Assembly: GCA_009699245.1 (NCBI GenBank)
Contig: WLOQ01000006.1
Span: forward strand, 62,001-126,000
Origin: Actinomycetota bacterium
GTDB lineage: Bacteria; Actinomycetota; Thermoleophilia; Solirubrobacterales; Solirubrobacteraceae
Direction of reading: 5' to 3'
DNA length: 64,000 nt
Shown here in pieces: positions 42,474 to 50,627 of this stretch. The notes under the pieces were generated by a model that was not told the origin of the DNA, did no database searches, and saw nothing but the letters and a program-made list of their open reading frames with translations. Made by a program: the position numbers and the translations under genes. Positions within the stretch are counted from its first letter, which is position 1, and each line of letters begins with the position of its first letter.

Positions 42474-43690
42474 GCGCCGTCACTGAACCGGAGTTCCTCA
42501 CCCGCCGCCGCGAGGCCGCGGGGACCGAGGCCGCCGCGCTCGCCCTCCCCGAGCACAAGGGGGAGCCGGGGTGGGAGTTCACCCCGCTCGGCGACTTCGA
42601 CCCCGCCGCCTTCCCGGCCGCTCCCGGCGGCGACATCGCCGACGTCGATGCGCTGCTCGAGCTTGATGAGGCCGTGCGTCCGTCGGACGACGAGGCGCTC
42701 TCCGAGGGCCCCGTCGTGCTGCCGCTCGCGGTCGCCGCGGAGCGCCACCCGGACATCGTCGAGCGCTACCTCGGGACGATCGTCACCGCACGCACGCGCT
42801 TCACGGCCGACAACGACGCCCAGTGGACCGACGGTGCCTTCGTCTACATCCCGAAGGGTGTGCACGTCGAGGCTCCGATCCTCCTGAGCACCGTGCACGA
42901 GCAGGCCGGGACGACGCTGCACCACCGCACGCTGATCGTGCTCGAGGAAGGCGCGCAGGCCGAGGTCTGGCATCAGGCGCTGAGCGCCGGCGCGGACCTG
43001 GAGGGCGTCGTCAACGGCGTCGTCGAGATCCTCGTCGGGCAGAACGCCTCACTGCGCTTCATCGACGCGCAGGACCTCTCCGAGCAGACGAAGGTCTTCG
43101 GGGCGCAGCGCGCGGTCGTCGAGCGCGACGGCAACCTCGACTGGGTCACGCTCGGCTTCGGCTCGGGCGACGGCAAGGTCTTCCTCGAGACGCAGCTCGC
43201 CGGCCCCGGCGCGCACGGCGCCGTGACGGGTGCCTACGCGACCCATGGCCGCCAGCACCTCGACTTCGACACGCTGCAGGAGCACGCGGCGCCCGACACC
43301 ACGTCCGATCTCGCCTTCCGCGGCATCCTCGGCGAGCGCTCCTCGACGGTGTGGCGGGGCATGATCCAGGTCGACGACGGCGCGCAGCGCACCGACGCCT
43401 TCCAGGAGTCGCGCAACCTGCTGCTCTCGAAGAAGGCGCACGCCGACTCGATCCCGGGCCTTGAGATCCTCGCCAACGACGTGCGCTGCACGCATGCCGC
43501 GGCGATCGCCCAGATCGACCCGGAGCAGCTCTTCTACCTGCGCTCGCGCGGGCTCTCCGAGCCCGCGGCGCACCGGCTCGTCGTCGAGGGGTTCCTCGAG
43601 GCGATCGTCGGGCGGCTCGAGGAGGGGCGCGCCCGCGAGGCGATCGCCGCCGCCATCGAGCGGCGCCTTGAGGTCGTGCTCGGGGCGTAG
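42470..43690 (+). CDS. sufD: SufD component of SufBCD scaffold
   Basis: 406 aa, paralogue of Suf[78 protein letters not shown] and [20 protein letters not shown]. Last gene of the operon, overlapping sufB by ATGA. The chaperone or delivery protein SufT/SufA is not seen after it. Confidence 0.96.
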   Translation: MSAVTEPEFLTRRREAAGTEAAALALPEHKGEPGWEFTPLGDFDPAAFPAAPGGDIADVDALLELDEAVRPSDDEALSEGPVVLPLAVAAERHPDIVERYLGTIVTARTRFTADNDAQWTDGAFVYIPKGVHVEAPILLSTVHEQAGTTLHHRTLIVLEEGAQAEVWHQALSAGADLEGVVNGVVEILVGQNASLRFIDAQDLSEQTKVFGAQRAVVERDGNLDWVTLGFGSGDGKVFLETQLAGPGAHGAVTGAYATHGRQHLDFDTLQEHAAPDTTSDLAFRGILGERSSTVWRGMIQVDDGAQRTDAFQESRNLLLSKKAHADSIPGLEILANDVRCTHAAAIAQIDPEQLFYLRSRGLSEPAAHRLVVEGFLEAIVGRLEEGRAREAIAAAIERRLEVVLGA

Positions 43691-43701
43691 GCGGGTCGGG
43701 G

Positions 43702-43718
43702 CGCGCCGCTAGGGCGCG
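43702..43718. terminator. Short hairpin after suf operon
   Basis: CGCGCC (43702-43707) pairs with GGCGCG (43713-43718) around GCTAG. It overlaps the stop of the convergent membrane-protein gene and may terminate the suf transcript. Confidence 0.45.
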
Positions 43719-44083
43719 ATCACGACCAGCAGGATCCAGGCGACGAGCAGGCCCGCGGTCCACGCGGCCTGCGCGCGCCGCCACCAGGGCCCCGACCCGC
43801 CGGTGGCGCGGTCGCCGACGATCACGGCGCACCAGAACGACGTGAACGCCCCCAGGACGCCGATGGCGGCCTGGGCCGTCGCGGCGGCGAGCGACATCAT
43901 CGGGCCGTCCGGGTTGCTCGGGCGGGCCTCCCAGACGACGACGATGACGGTCGCGAGCCAGAAGAAGGCGAGCGTCCCGAGGAGCAGCGCCGCGACAAGG
44001 CCCGCGGCGCGGGCCAGCGTCATCGGCTGGGGGTCGTCATCCTCGACGTCGTCGGCGTCGTGCGGCGCCGGGGCGCCGGACAT
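43709..44083 (-). CDS. Hypothetical membrane protein
   Basis: 124 aa with an acidic N-terminus (DADDVEDDDPQP) and three predicted membrane helices (LVAALLLGTLAFFWLATVIV; a central AAIGVLGAFTSFWCAVIV; WTAGLLVAWILLVVIA). No family recognised. Lies 3 nt after the downstream end of the coiled/basic protein gene on the same strand, so the two are probably co-transcribed. Confidence 0.75.
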   Translation of the reverse strand: MSGAPAPHDADDVEDDDPQPMTLARAAGLVAALLLGTLAFFWLATVIVVVWEARPSNPDGPMMSLAAATAQAAIGVLGAFTSFWCAVIVGDRATGGSGPWWRRAQAAWTAGLLVAWILLVVIAP

Positions 44084-44086
44084 CGC

Positions 44087-44950
44087 CTAGTACCCGAGCT
44101 TGTCGAGGACGCTCTCGCGCTTGACGGCCTTGGCCTGCTTCTGCGCGGCGCGGCGCTCGTTGCGGGCCTCGTCCGTGACGATGCGGATCGTCGCGCCGAC
44201 GCTGCCGTCCTGCGCCTTGGCGAGGTCCTCGCGGCTGACGCGGTCGGCGCGGTTGGCGCGCTCGGCGTTGCGCTTGGCGCGCTGCTGATCGCGCTGCTTG
44301 GCCTCGCGGATGCGCCCGAGCTTCTGGGAGGCGAGCTCCTTGTCGAGCGTCAGCGCCCAGAGGTCCTCGATCTTCGCCATCGAGACGATCGTCGCGCTCA
44401 TCGCCTTGTCGATCCGGCCTGCGCCGAGCGACCCGTTGGCGATGTTGCGGGCGCGAGGACGATGGTCCTCGTCTTGTGCGACGAGCGCTGAGAGATCCTG
44501 GCGCTCACGCGCGGAGAGGATCTGGAAGCTCTCGCGGACGGCGTCGCGGCCGAAGGTCTCAAGCGTCGCGCGCGAGGCGTCGCGCAGCTCGTCGAGCGGC
44601 AGCGGCGCGCGCGAGCGGGGGACGTCCTTGTGCGGGTCGGGGCGACGACCGCGGCTGCGGCCCTTGCCGCGCTTGGGCTTGTCGCCCTTCGGGGCGGCAG
44701 CGCCGTCGGCTGCCGGTGACTCCTGCGCTGCGGGAGTGTCCTCAGCTGCGGGTGACTCGTCGACTGCGTGAGCGTCCTCGATGGGCGCCTCGGCGACGGG
44801 CTCGGCGGCTGCGGGGGCCTCATCGACCGGCGCCTCGGGCACGGCGACCTCCGGGGCGGCTGCAGCCTCCGGCGCCTGCGCCGCGGCGGCCTGTGCCTGC
44901 TCCTCGGCGGGGGTCTGATCCTCGGTGTGCTCGTCGGCCTCGGTACTCAC
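44087..44950 (-). CDS. Hypothetical protein with disordered Ala/Pro/Glu region and basic helical domain
   Basis: 287 aa. Residues 1 to about 90 are low-complexity Ala/Glu/Pro; a basic patch GDKPKRGKGRSRGRRPDPHK follows. The C-terminal 170 residues look structured and helical, with a highly charged stretch (REAKQRDQQRAKRNAERANR) suggesting coiled coil or nucleic-acid binding. No family recognised. GTG 44950 is selected by the -10 spacing; the longer reading frame passes through the LOG gene. Confidence 0.75.
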   Translation of the reverse strand: MSTEADEHTEDQTPAEEQAQAAAAQAPEAAAAPEVAVPEAPVDEAPAAAEPVAEAPIEDAHAVDESPAAEDTPAAQESPAADGAAAPKGDKPKRGKGRSRGRRPDPHKDVPRSRAPLPLDELRDASRATLETFGRDAVRESFQILSARERQDLSALVAQDEDHRPRARNIANGSLGAGRIDKAMSATIVSMAKIEDLWALTLDKELASQKLGRIREAKQRDQQRAKRNAERANRADRVSREDLAKAQDGSVGATIRIVTDEARNERRAAQKQAKAVKRESVLDKLGY

Positions 44951-44957
44951 CCTGCGC

Positions 44958-44963
44958 AGGCTA
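44958..44963 (-). promoter_or_regulatory. -10 element TAGCCT, leaderless start
   Basis: On the minus strand TAGCCT is followed by 7 nt and GTG 44950. Confidence 0.65.
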
Positions 44964-44967
44964 CCGC

Positions 44968-44973
44968 TAGGGT
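44968..44973 (+). promoter_or_regulatory. -10 element TAGGGT, leaderless start of LOG gene
   Basis: TAGGGT, 7 nt, ATG 44981. With the opposing hexamer at 44958-44963 it forms a compact 30-bp divergent promoter between two start codons. Confidence 0.65.
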
Positions 44974-44980
44974 CGCGCTC

Positions 44981-45694
44981 ATGACGCCAGAGCGCGTGAA
45001 AGCCCCGCGCACACCGGACGAGGAGCTGCTCGGCGCACAGACGCGGCTCGTCGCCACGGAGCTCAGCGACGCAGAGCGCATCACCCGCATCGACGCGGAG
45101 ATCGAGGGGGCCTTCGACGCCCTCTCCGGCGTCAGCTGCGGCATCACGATCTTCGGGTCGGCGCGGCTCAAGCCTGAGGATCCTGCGTACGTCCTGGCCC
45201 AGGCGACGTCGCGTCTGCTGGCCCTTGCGGGCTTCAGCGTTATCACCGGCGGCGGTCCCGGGATCATGGAGGCGGGCAACCGCGGCGCCTACGACGCGGG
45301 GGGCCTGTCGATCGGGCTCAACATCGAGCTCCCGCGCGAGCAGCACCCCAACCCCTACCAGGACCTCGAGCTGACCTTTGCGCACTTCTTCGCGCGCAAG
45401 CTCATGTTCGTGCGCTACGCGACCGGCTTCGTCGTCTTCCCGGGCGGCTACGGCACGCTCGACGAGCTGTTCGAGGCGCTGAACCTCATCATCACCGAGA
45501 AGGTCCACCACTTCCCGGTGGTCCTCGCCGGGTCCGCGTATTGGGCCGGCCTCGTCGCGTGGATGCGCGACCAGGCCGTCGCGCAGGGCATGCTCACGGA
45601 GCGCGAGGTCGGGCTCCTCCACATCTGCGACGACCCGCACGAGATCGTCCGCCTCGCGGTCGACGGGGCCCGCGCGCAGGGCCGGATGGTCTGA
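44981..45694 (+). CDS. LOG family protein (Rossmann-fold nucleotide-binding)
   Basis: 237 aa. Diagnostic GGGPGIMEAGNRGAYDAGG and PGGYGTLDELFEAL place it in the LOG / lysine-decarboxylase-like family, whose studied members release cytokinin-type bases from nucleoside monophosphates. The bacterial role is usually nucleotide hydrolysis of unknown purpose. ATG 44981 is fixed by the leaderless -10; the longer frame crosses the divergent gene. Confidence 0.93.
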   Translation: MTPERVKAPRTPDEELLGAQTRLVATELSDAERITRIDAEIEGAFDALSGVSCGITIFGSARLKPEDPAYVLAQATSRLLALAGFSVITGGGPGIMEAGNRGAYDAGGLSIGLNIELPREQHPNPYQDLELTFAHFFARKLMFVRYATGFVVFPGGYGTLDELFEALNLIITEKVHHFPVVLAGSAYWAGLVAWMRDQAVAQGMLTEREVGLLHICDDPHEIVRLAVDGARAQGRMV

Positions 45695-45701
45695 GCGGGC
45701 G

Positions 45702-46172
45702 CTAGACGACGGCGCGCGGGGGCAGCGCGTCGAGCGCGGCCTTCAGGTCGTCCGAGTCCTCGAACCGCAGACCGATCACGTGCACCTTGCGGAACCGCAC
45801 GATGCCGTCCTCGTCGACGATGAAGACGGCACGCCGCGTCCCGACGACCGGCGCAGCCACGCCGTAGGCCGTCGCGACCGCGCCGTCGACATCCGCGAGC
45901 AGGGGCACCGTGAGGCCGTGCTTCGACGTGAAGCCCGCGTGCGAATCGAGGTCCTGGCGCGAGATCCCGACGAGCGTCGCGCCGAGGGCTCCGACGTCGT
46001 CGGAGCGGTCACGGTAGGAGCAGAACTGCTTCGTGCAGCCCGGGGTGTCGTCGCCGGGGTAGAAGAGCAGGACGACCCGCTCGCCACGGCGCTCGGAGAG
46101 CCGGAACGGCCCCGCGGTTCCCGGAAGCTCGAAATCCGGTGCGACATCGCCCACCTGCAACCCCTTGGCCAT
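45702..46172 (-). CDS. bcp: Peroxiredoxin, Bcp/PrxQ type
   Basis: 156 aa. Peroxidatic and resolving cysteines are five apart in TPGCTKQFCSYRD, the alpha-2-helix PrxQ arrangement; FYPGDDTPGC and the C-terminal FIVDEDGIVRF are standard. Reduces peroxides with thioredoxin. ATG 46172 is selected by TAGCTT 7 nt upstream; the longer frame from 46211 is discounted. Confidence 0.95.
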   Translation of the reverse strand: MAKGLQVGDVAPDFELPGTAGPFRLSERRGERVVLLFYPGDDTPGCTKQFCSYRDRSDDVGALGATLVGISRQDLDSHAGFTSKHGLTVPLLADVDGAVATAYGVAAPVVGTRRAVFIVDEDGIVRFRKVHVIGLRFEDSDDLKAALDALPPRAVV

Positions 46173-46179
46173 CGGTGGG

Positions 46180-46185
46180 AAGCTA
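46180..46185 (-). promoter_or_regulatory. -10 element TAGCTT, leaderless start of bcp
   Basis: On the minus strand TAGCTT is followed by 7 nt and ATG 46172; the divergent M20 peptidase start is only 19 nt away. Confidence 0.6.
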
Positions 46186-46191
46186 CCAGCG

Positions 46192-47328
46192 ATGCCGACC
46201 CCCTGGATCATCGAACACGCAGCGCCACTGGCCGTTCAGGCGGAGCGCGACCTCGAGGCGCTCGCCGCCGTCTCATCGCCGAGCGGGGACGCGGCGGCGG
46301 CTGAGGAGGCGGTCGCTGTGGCGACCGCGCTGGCGCCGACGACGGCGACCGTCCAGCGCGTGCCGTGCTCCTCGGCCGAGCATGCTCCGGACCTCGTCCT
46401 GCGCGTGACGGGTCCCGGAACCCGGCGGCTGCTCCTCGTCGGGCACCTCGACACCGTCGTCCCGCACGAGGCGTTCATCGCGCCGCGGCGCTCCGGGAAC
46501 CATCTGCTCGGGTCCGGGACCTACGACATGAAGTCCGGGGTGGCGCTCGCCCTCGGCCTGCTGCGCGCGCTGGCCGATCGCAGCGAGCTCGCCGAAGCGG
46601 CGCTCCTGCTCGTCAATGACGAGGAGTGGCGGCTCGGGCCCTTCGGCCACGTCGAACGTTTCGCGGGGTTCGACGCCTGCCTGTGCTTCGAGGCCGGCGA
46701 GCTCGACCCGCAGGGTCGCGAGGCCGTCGTCGTGCGCCGTAAGGCCGCCGCGAGCGTCGTTGTCCATGCTCACGGGCGCGCCGCCCACTCCGGCGCCGCT
46801 CCGGACGACGGCATCAACGCGCTGCTGGCGCTCGCTCAGGTCGCCCAGGAGGTCGCGGCGAGCCACGATCCGCACGGCCCTGACCGCGTGACCGCGGTGC
46901 CGACGATTCTGCACAGCGGCGAGGCGCTCAACATCGTCCCTGCGGCGGGCGAGCTGACCTGCGATCTGCGCGGCGACCGGCTCGAGCCGCTGCGCGACGT
47001 CGTCTCACGGATTCCCGGCGAGGCCTGCGGCGCGCGCATCGAAGCACGCCTCCAGCGCGAGTGGCCGGGCATGGACGCGCGCATCGCGACGGAGGCCGTG
47101 CTGGCCTCCGCCGCCGACGCCGCGGGATTCCCGATCGTCGGCGCCTCGCGCGGCGGCGCCAGCGATGCCAGCCACTTCGCCGCGACGATCCCGATCACGA
47201 TCGACGGTCTGGGCGGGCGCGGAGGACATGCGCATCACCCGTCGGAATTCATCGCGCTCGATTCGCTGGCCCCGCGGGCCCATGTCGCGCTCGCGATCGC
47301 CGACGCGATCCTGCGCGACGCCGGCTGA
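46192..47328 (+). CDS. M20-family metallopeptidase
   Basis: 378 aa. Zinc ligands and catalytic residues: LLVGHLDTVVPHE (HxD), GTYDMKSGVALAL (Asp), NDEEWRLG (catalytic and bridging Glu pair), FEAGELD, and the terminal His in GGRGGHAHHPSEF. A dimerisation domain lies between (RAAHSGAAPDDGINALLALA). The layout is that of carboxypeptidase G2/ArgE-like enzymes; substrate unknown. ATG 46192 is chosen over an in-frame start at 46165 that would overlap bcp. Confidence 0.93.
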   Translation: MPTPWIIEHAAPLAVQAERDLEALAAVSSPSGDAAAAEEAVAVATALAPTTATVQRVPCSSAEHAPDLVLRVTGPGTRRLLLVGHLDTVVPHEAFIAPRRSGNHLLGSGTYDMKSGVALALGLLRALADRSELAEAALLLVNDEEWRLGPFGHVERFAGFDACLCFEAGELDPQGREAVVVRRKAAASVVVHAHGRAAHSGAAPDDGINALLALAQVAQEVAASHDPHGPDRVTAVPTILHSGEALNIVPAAGELTCDLRGDRLEPLRDVVSRIPGEACGARIEARLQREWPGMDARIATEAVLASAADAAGFPIVGASRGGASDASHFAATIPITIDGLGGRGGHAHHPSEFIALDSLAPRAHVALAIADAILRDAG

Positions 47329-47381
47329 CGCCCGCGCGCCAGGTTGACGTAAGTCGCAACACATCCTGCCGAGGAGTTCGC

Positions 47382-47387
47382 TAGGCT
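47382..47387 (+). promoter_or_regulatory. -10 element TAGGCT upstream of riboswitch
   Basis: TAGGCT would start transcription about 47394, immediately before the conserved riboswitch core. Confidence 0.45.
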
Positions 47388-47394
47388 TCCCCGA

Positions 47395-47550
47395 AGCAGT
47401 GACCAAGCCGAGTCTCCGAGTCACCCTGATCTCGGAGAGCGGGGGACCCAGTGGCCGTTTCGACGGCCGGGGGCGAATCGTCAACAGCACGACGTAGCGC
47501 GGCCCTTTTCGCGCGAGCCCGACAGCTAACCCCGCAGGCGTCAAAAGAGG
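47395..47550 (+). ncRNA. Cyclic di-AMP riboswitch (ydaO/yuaA leader)
   Basis: Conserved ydaO segments appear in order: GCGGGGGACCCA (about 47439-47450), the CCGGGGGCGAATCG block (about 47467-47480) and GAGCCCGACAGCTAACCCCG followed by CAGGC (about 47515-47539). Paired regions such as CTCCGAG...CTCGGAG and GGCCGTTTCGACGGCC fall between them. In actinobacteria this riboswitch binds c-di-AMP and controls cell-wall hydrolases, as here. The end is only 10 nt before the TTG start, so ribosome access may be the regulated step. Ends are approximate. Confidence 0.92.
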
Positions 47551-47560
47551 GGGTTCCCCG

Positions 47561-48682
47561 TTGTCGTCGACTCGACACATCGCACGTCTCATCGCTCTCG
47601 CCCTCGTCGGCGTGTTCGCGCTGTCCGCTACGGCGCAGGGCGCAACGACGAGCGCCACGCAGCCCATCGGTGCCGTAAAGGTCACCGATTCCGCCCTTCC
47701 GAAGATTCGCGCACGCGTCCTGCGGCCCGGCGTGACCGGGGACGACGTCCGCGCGCTCCAGCAGCTGCTCGGTGCCGTCGGCCTCCCGGTGACCGTTAAC
47801 GGTCAGTACCTCGAGGAGACCGCCACGGCGGTCCAGCGCTTCCAGTTCGTCGCGCGCATGAAGGCCTCCGGCATCGCCGGGCCGCTAACGATCACGGCGT
47901 TGCGCACCGCCGCCCGCGGTCCGGACAGCGTCGAGACCAGCGGCGGCCTGAGCTTCGGCAAGGTGTCCGCCCCGAAGGCGAAGCTCGGCAACCGCATCCC
48001 GGTTGCAGCGGGCATGAGTGGGCGCGACATCCGTGAGCTGCAGGACTGGCTGCGTCGCGCCGACGTGCGCGGTGCCCCGCGCCCCACCGGCGAGTTCCGC
48101 ACCGGCACCCGCATCGCCGTGCGCCGCTTTGAGCGCAGCGTCGCCCGCAAGGCCGACGGGGTCCTCGATGCGGGCGACATCTACGAGCTGCGCACCCGCG
48201 TCGGCGGCGAGGCCGCTCCCGGCGACCTCGGCGATCCGATGGAGAGCCTGCCCGCCCCGAAGCTCGCGCCGGGCGACCGCGCCCAGCTCGCCGCTGACGG
48301 CACCGCGATCGCGCCGGAGAACGCCCCCGACGAGGTCAAGCAGATCATCGCCGCGGGCAACAAGATCGCCAAGAAGCCGTACCTCTGGGGCGGCGGCCAC
48401 GGTCGCTGGGAGGACTCGGGCTACGACTGCTCCGGCTCCGTGTCCTACGCGCTGCGCGGCGCGGGCCTGATGAAGAGCCCGCTCGCGTCCTACGACTTCT
48501 TCGACTGGGGCAAGTCGGGCGCGGGCCAGTGGGTCACGATCTACACGAACTCCGGCCACATGTACATGGTCGTCGCCGGCCTGCGCTTCGACACCAGCGG
48601 TCGTGGGCCGAAGGGCTCGCGCTGGCAGAAGGCCATGCGCGAGAACTCGGGCTACAAGGTCCGCCATCCGGCGGGCCTGTAG
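47561..48682 (+). CDS. Secreted cell-wall hydrolase, peptidoglycan-binding repeats and NlpC/P60-like domain
   Basis: 373 aa. Signal peptide ARLIALALVGVFALSATAQG. Two PG_binding_1 repeats: LRPGVTGDDVRALQQLLGAV with ETATAVQRFQF, and AAGMSGRDIRELQDWLRRAD with GTRIAVRRFERS. The C-terminal domain has the catalytic Cys in YDCSGSVSYALRGAG and a His in SGHMYMVVAG, with LWGGGHG before it, as in NlpC/P60-like endopeptidases. TTG 47561 is the only start next to a ribosome site (AGAGGGGG). Controlled by the c-di-AMP riboswitch, linking wall turnover to turgor/potassium signalling. Confidence 0.92.
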   Translation: MSSTRHIARLIALALVGVFALSATAQGATTSATQPIGAVKVTDSALPKIRARVLRPGVTGDDVRALQQLLGAVGLPVTVNGQYLEETATAVQRFQFVARMKASGIAGPLTITALRTAARGPDSVETSGGLSFGKVSAPKAKLGNRIPVAAGMSGRDIRELQDWLRRADVRGAPRPTGEFRTGTRIAVRRFERSVARKADGVLDAGDIYELRTRVGGEAAPGDLGDPMESLPAPKLAPGDRAQLAADGTAIAPENAPDEVKQIIAAGNKIAKKPYLWGGGHGRWEDSGYDCSGSVSYALRGAGLMKSPLASYDFFDWGKSGAGQWVTIYTNSGHMYMVVAGLRFDTSGRGPKGSRWQKAMRENSGYKVRHPAGL

Positions 48683-48692
48683 GACCCGTCGG

Positions 48693-49121
48693 TCAGCCGT
48701 CCTCGGGCGCCTGACGCCCGCGCTTGGTCTCCCCGCGGTGGCGCTTCTGTGAGAGGCGCCGCTCGCGGGCCGACCGCGACGGCTTCGTGGCCGTCCGGGG
48801 CGCTTGGACGGCGAGCGCCCGTGCGAGGCGCTCGCGCAGCCGCTCGAGCGCGAGGTCGCGGTTGCGCGCCTGGCTGCGGGCGTCCTGCGCGATCGCGCGC
48901 ACGACCGGGCCGCAGCGCTCGATCACGCGGGCCTTCTGCGCCTCGCTGAGCGTCGCGGACGCGGCGACGTCGAAGCTCGCCTCGATCCGCGACTCGGTCA
49001 CGTTCGCGTGCTGGCCGCCGGGCCCCGAGGAGCGGCTGGCGCGCAGCACGATCTCCGCGAGGGGGATCGCGACACGGGCTGTGACGCGCAGCGAGTCGTC
49101 CACCTGCACATCGTCGCGCAT
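48693..49121 (-). CDS. arfB: Peptidyl-tRNA hydrolase ArfB (YaeJ) ribosome rescue factor
   Basis: 142 aa, the stand-alone class I release-factor catalytic domain. GGQ is present in RSSGPGGQHANVTESRIEAS; the basic C-terminal tail (TKPSRSARERRLSQKRHRGE) inserts into the empty mRNA channel in characterised ArfB. It frees stalled ribosomes on non-stop mRNAs. ATG 49121; the long upstream open frame is antisense to the flavoprotein gene. Confidence 0.93.
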   Translation of the reverse strand: MRDDVQVDDSLRVTARVAIPLAEIVLRASRSSGPGGQHANVTESRIEASFDVAASATLSEAQKARVIERCGPVVRAIAQDARSQARNRDLALERLRERLARALAVQAPRTATKPSRSARERRLSQKRHRGETKRGRQAPEDG

Positions 49122-49151
49122 CGCAGCCCGGCCCGCCGCGGGACGGTGAGC

Positions 49152-49157
49152 TAGCGT
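49152..49157 (+). promoter_or_regulatory. -10 element TAGCGT, leaderless start of flavoprotein
   Basis: TAGCGT, 6 nt, ATG 49164. It lies 30 nt from the divergent arfB start. Confidence 0.55.
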
Positions 49158-49163
49158 CTGCGT

Positions 49164-50627
49164 ATGGCGACGACGACACCGCCGGAGGGTGGCGCCTACG
49201 ACCTCGTGGTGATCGGGCTCGGATCGGCGGGCCTCATCGCTGCCGAGCTCGCCCAGAGCCTCGGCCTGCGGGTCGCGGCGGTCGAGCACGGCCGGATCGG
49301 TGGAGAGTCGCTCTGGCGCGGCTGCGTCCCGAGCAAGGCGCTGTCGGCCTCGGCCCATGTCGCGCACGAGATGCGCCACGCGGACCGCTGGGGGATCGTG
49401 CCGGCGGAACCGGAGATCGATCTCGCAGGCATCTGGGAGCGCATCCATCAGATCCAGGAGGACATCGCCGGCACGGGCACCGATCCGGCGGGACTGCGCG
49501 CGGCCGGCGTCGACGTCTTCCACGGGTCGGCGGCGCTCGGTGACGAGGGGGTCGTCGAGGTCGAAGGTGGGCCGTCGCTCCCGACCCGCTTTGCGCTGCT
49601 GTGCACCGGGAGCAGCCCGGATGTGCCGCCGGTCGCGGGGATCGAGGAGATGGGCTATCTCAGCACCGAGACGATCTGGTCGGCGAGTGGCCCTCCAGCC
49701 TCGTTGCTCGTGATCGGGGCGGGACGCACGGGCTGCGAGCTCGGTCAGGCGCTGCAGCGGCTGGGCGTCCAGGTGACGCTGCTCGAGCGCGAGGGCCGCA
49801 TCCTGCAGCGCGACGAGCCCGAGCATGCCGCGGTCGTCGCGAACCTGCTGCGCGAGGAGGGCGCGACGCTCGAGACCGCGGTGCAGCTCGAACGGGCGGA
49901 GCGCGTCGCGGGCCGCGCGGTCCTCCACGGCCGGACGGCGGACGGAGCCGCGGGGCGCTGGGAGGCCGACGAGATCCTCGTGGCGACCGGCCGCCGCCCG
50001 AACGCCGAGGGGATCGGCCTCGAGCGCCACGGGATCCGCGTGGCTGCGCACGGCGTGGTCACGGATGGGAGCGGGCGCACCGCCGTGCCGTGGATCTATG
50101 CGGTCGGCGACCTCACTGGGCGCGCGCACTTCACGCACCTCGCGGCGGCCGAGGCCACCCGCGCCGTGCGCACGATGTTCTTCCCGGGCGCGCAGCGCGG
50201 TCCGATGGTCGTCCCGCGCTGCCTCTTCACCGATCCCGAACTCGCCCAGGTCGGCCTCACCGAGGCCGAGGCGCGGCTGGCGCACGGGAACGATCGGGTG
50301 CGGGTCTGGCGGCGGCCGCTCGCGAGCGTCGACCGCACACGCACGAGTTCGCGCACAGCCGGCTCGATCATCGTCGTGACCGCGCGCGGACGGATCGTCG
50401 GGGCGAGCGTCCTCGCCCCGGCGGCGACGGAGCTCATCGGGGAGCTCACGATCGCCGTCGAACGCCGCTGGCGCCTGCGCGACCTCGCAGCGACGATCCA
50501 CATCTATCCGGCGGTCGCGACCGGGCTGCAGCAGATCGCCGAAGAGGCCGCCATCGAGAGCGCCCACGCGCTCACACCGATCGCGCGTCTGCGCACCCGC
50601 GCGACCCGCCGCCGGGGTGCCGCATGA
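49164..50627 (+). CDS. Disulfide-reductase-like flavoprotein lacking one redox cysteine
   Basis: 487-aa member of the dihydrolipoamide dehydrogenase / mercuric reductase family. FAD loop LVVIGLGSAGLIAAELAQSL, NAD(P)H loop LLVIGAGRTGCELGQALQRL, VATGRRPN, and VPWIYAVGDLTGRAHFTHLA are intact. The redox site reads GGESLWRGCVPSKAL; family members have GGTCxxxGC, so the first cysteine is Ser and the disulfide cannot form. The C-terminal dimerisation domain is retained. It may act as a reductase through the flavin only. Overlaps the rhodanese gene by ATGA. Confidence 0.88.
   Translation: MATTTPPEGGAYDLVVIGLGSAGLIAAELAQSLGLRVAAVEHGRIGGESLWRGCVPSKALSASAHVAHEMRHADRWGIVPAEPEIDLAGIWERIHQIQEDIAGTGTDPAGLRAAGVDVFHGSAALGDEGVVEVEGGPSLPTRFALLCTGSSPDVPPVAGIEEMGYLSTETIWSASGPPASLLVIGAGRTGCELGQALQRLGVQVTLLEREGRILQRDEPEHAAVVANLLREEGATLETAVQLERAERVAGRAVLHGRTADGAAGRWEADEILVATGRRPNAEGIGLERHGIRVAAHGVVTDGSGRTAVPWIYAVGDLTGRAHFTHLAAAEATRAVRTMFFPGAQRGPMVVPRCLFTDPELAQVGLTEAEARLAHGNDRVRVWRRPLASVDRTRTSSRTAGSIIVVTARGRIVGASVLAPAATELIGELTIAVERRWRLRDLAATIHIYPAVATGLQQIAEEAAIESAHALTPIARLRTRATRRRGAA

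Noticed and set aside
47344-47349. TTGACG as -35 of the riboswitch promoter
   Set aside because: It is 32 nt from the TAGGCT -10, far from the 16-18 nt required.
48705-48720. GGGCG/CGCCC hairpin near the arfB stop as terminator
   Set aside because: It is only 5 bp and inside the arfB coding sequence.
49125-50567. Long minus-strand frame continuous with arfB
   Set aside because: It is the shadow of the flavoprotein gene; ArfB homology begins at 49121.
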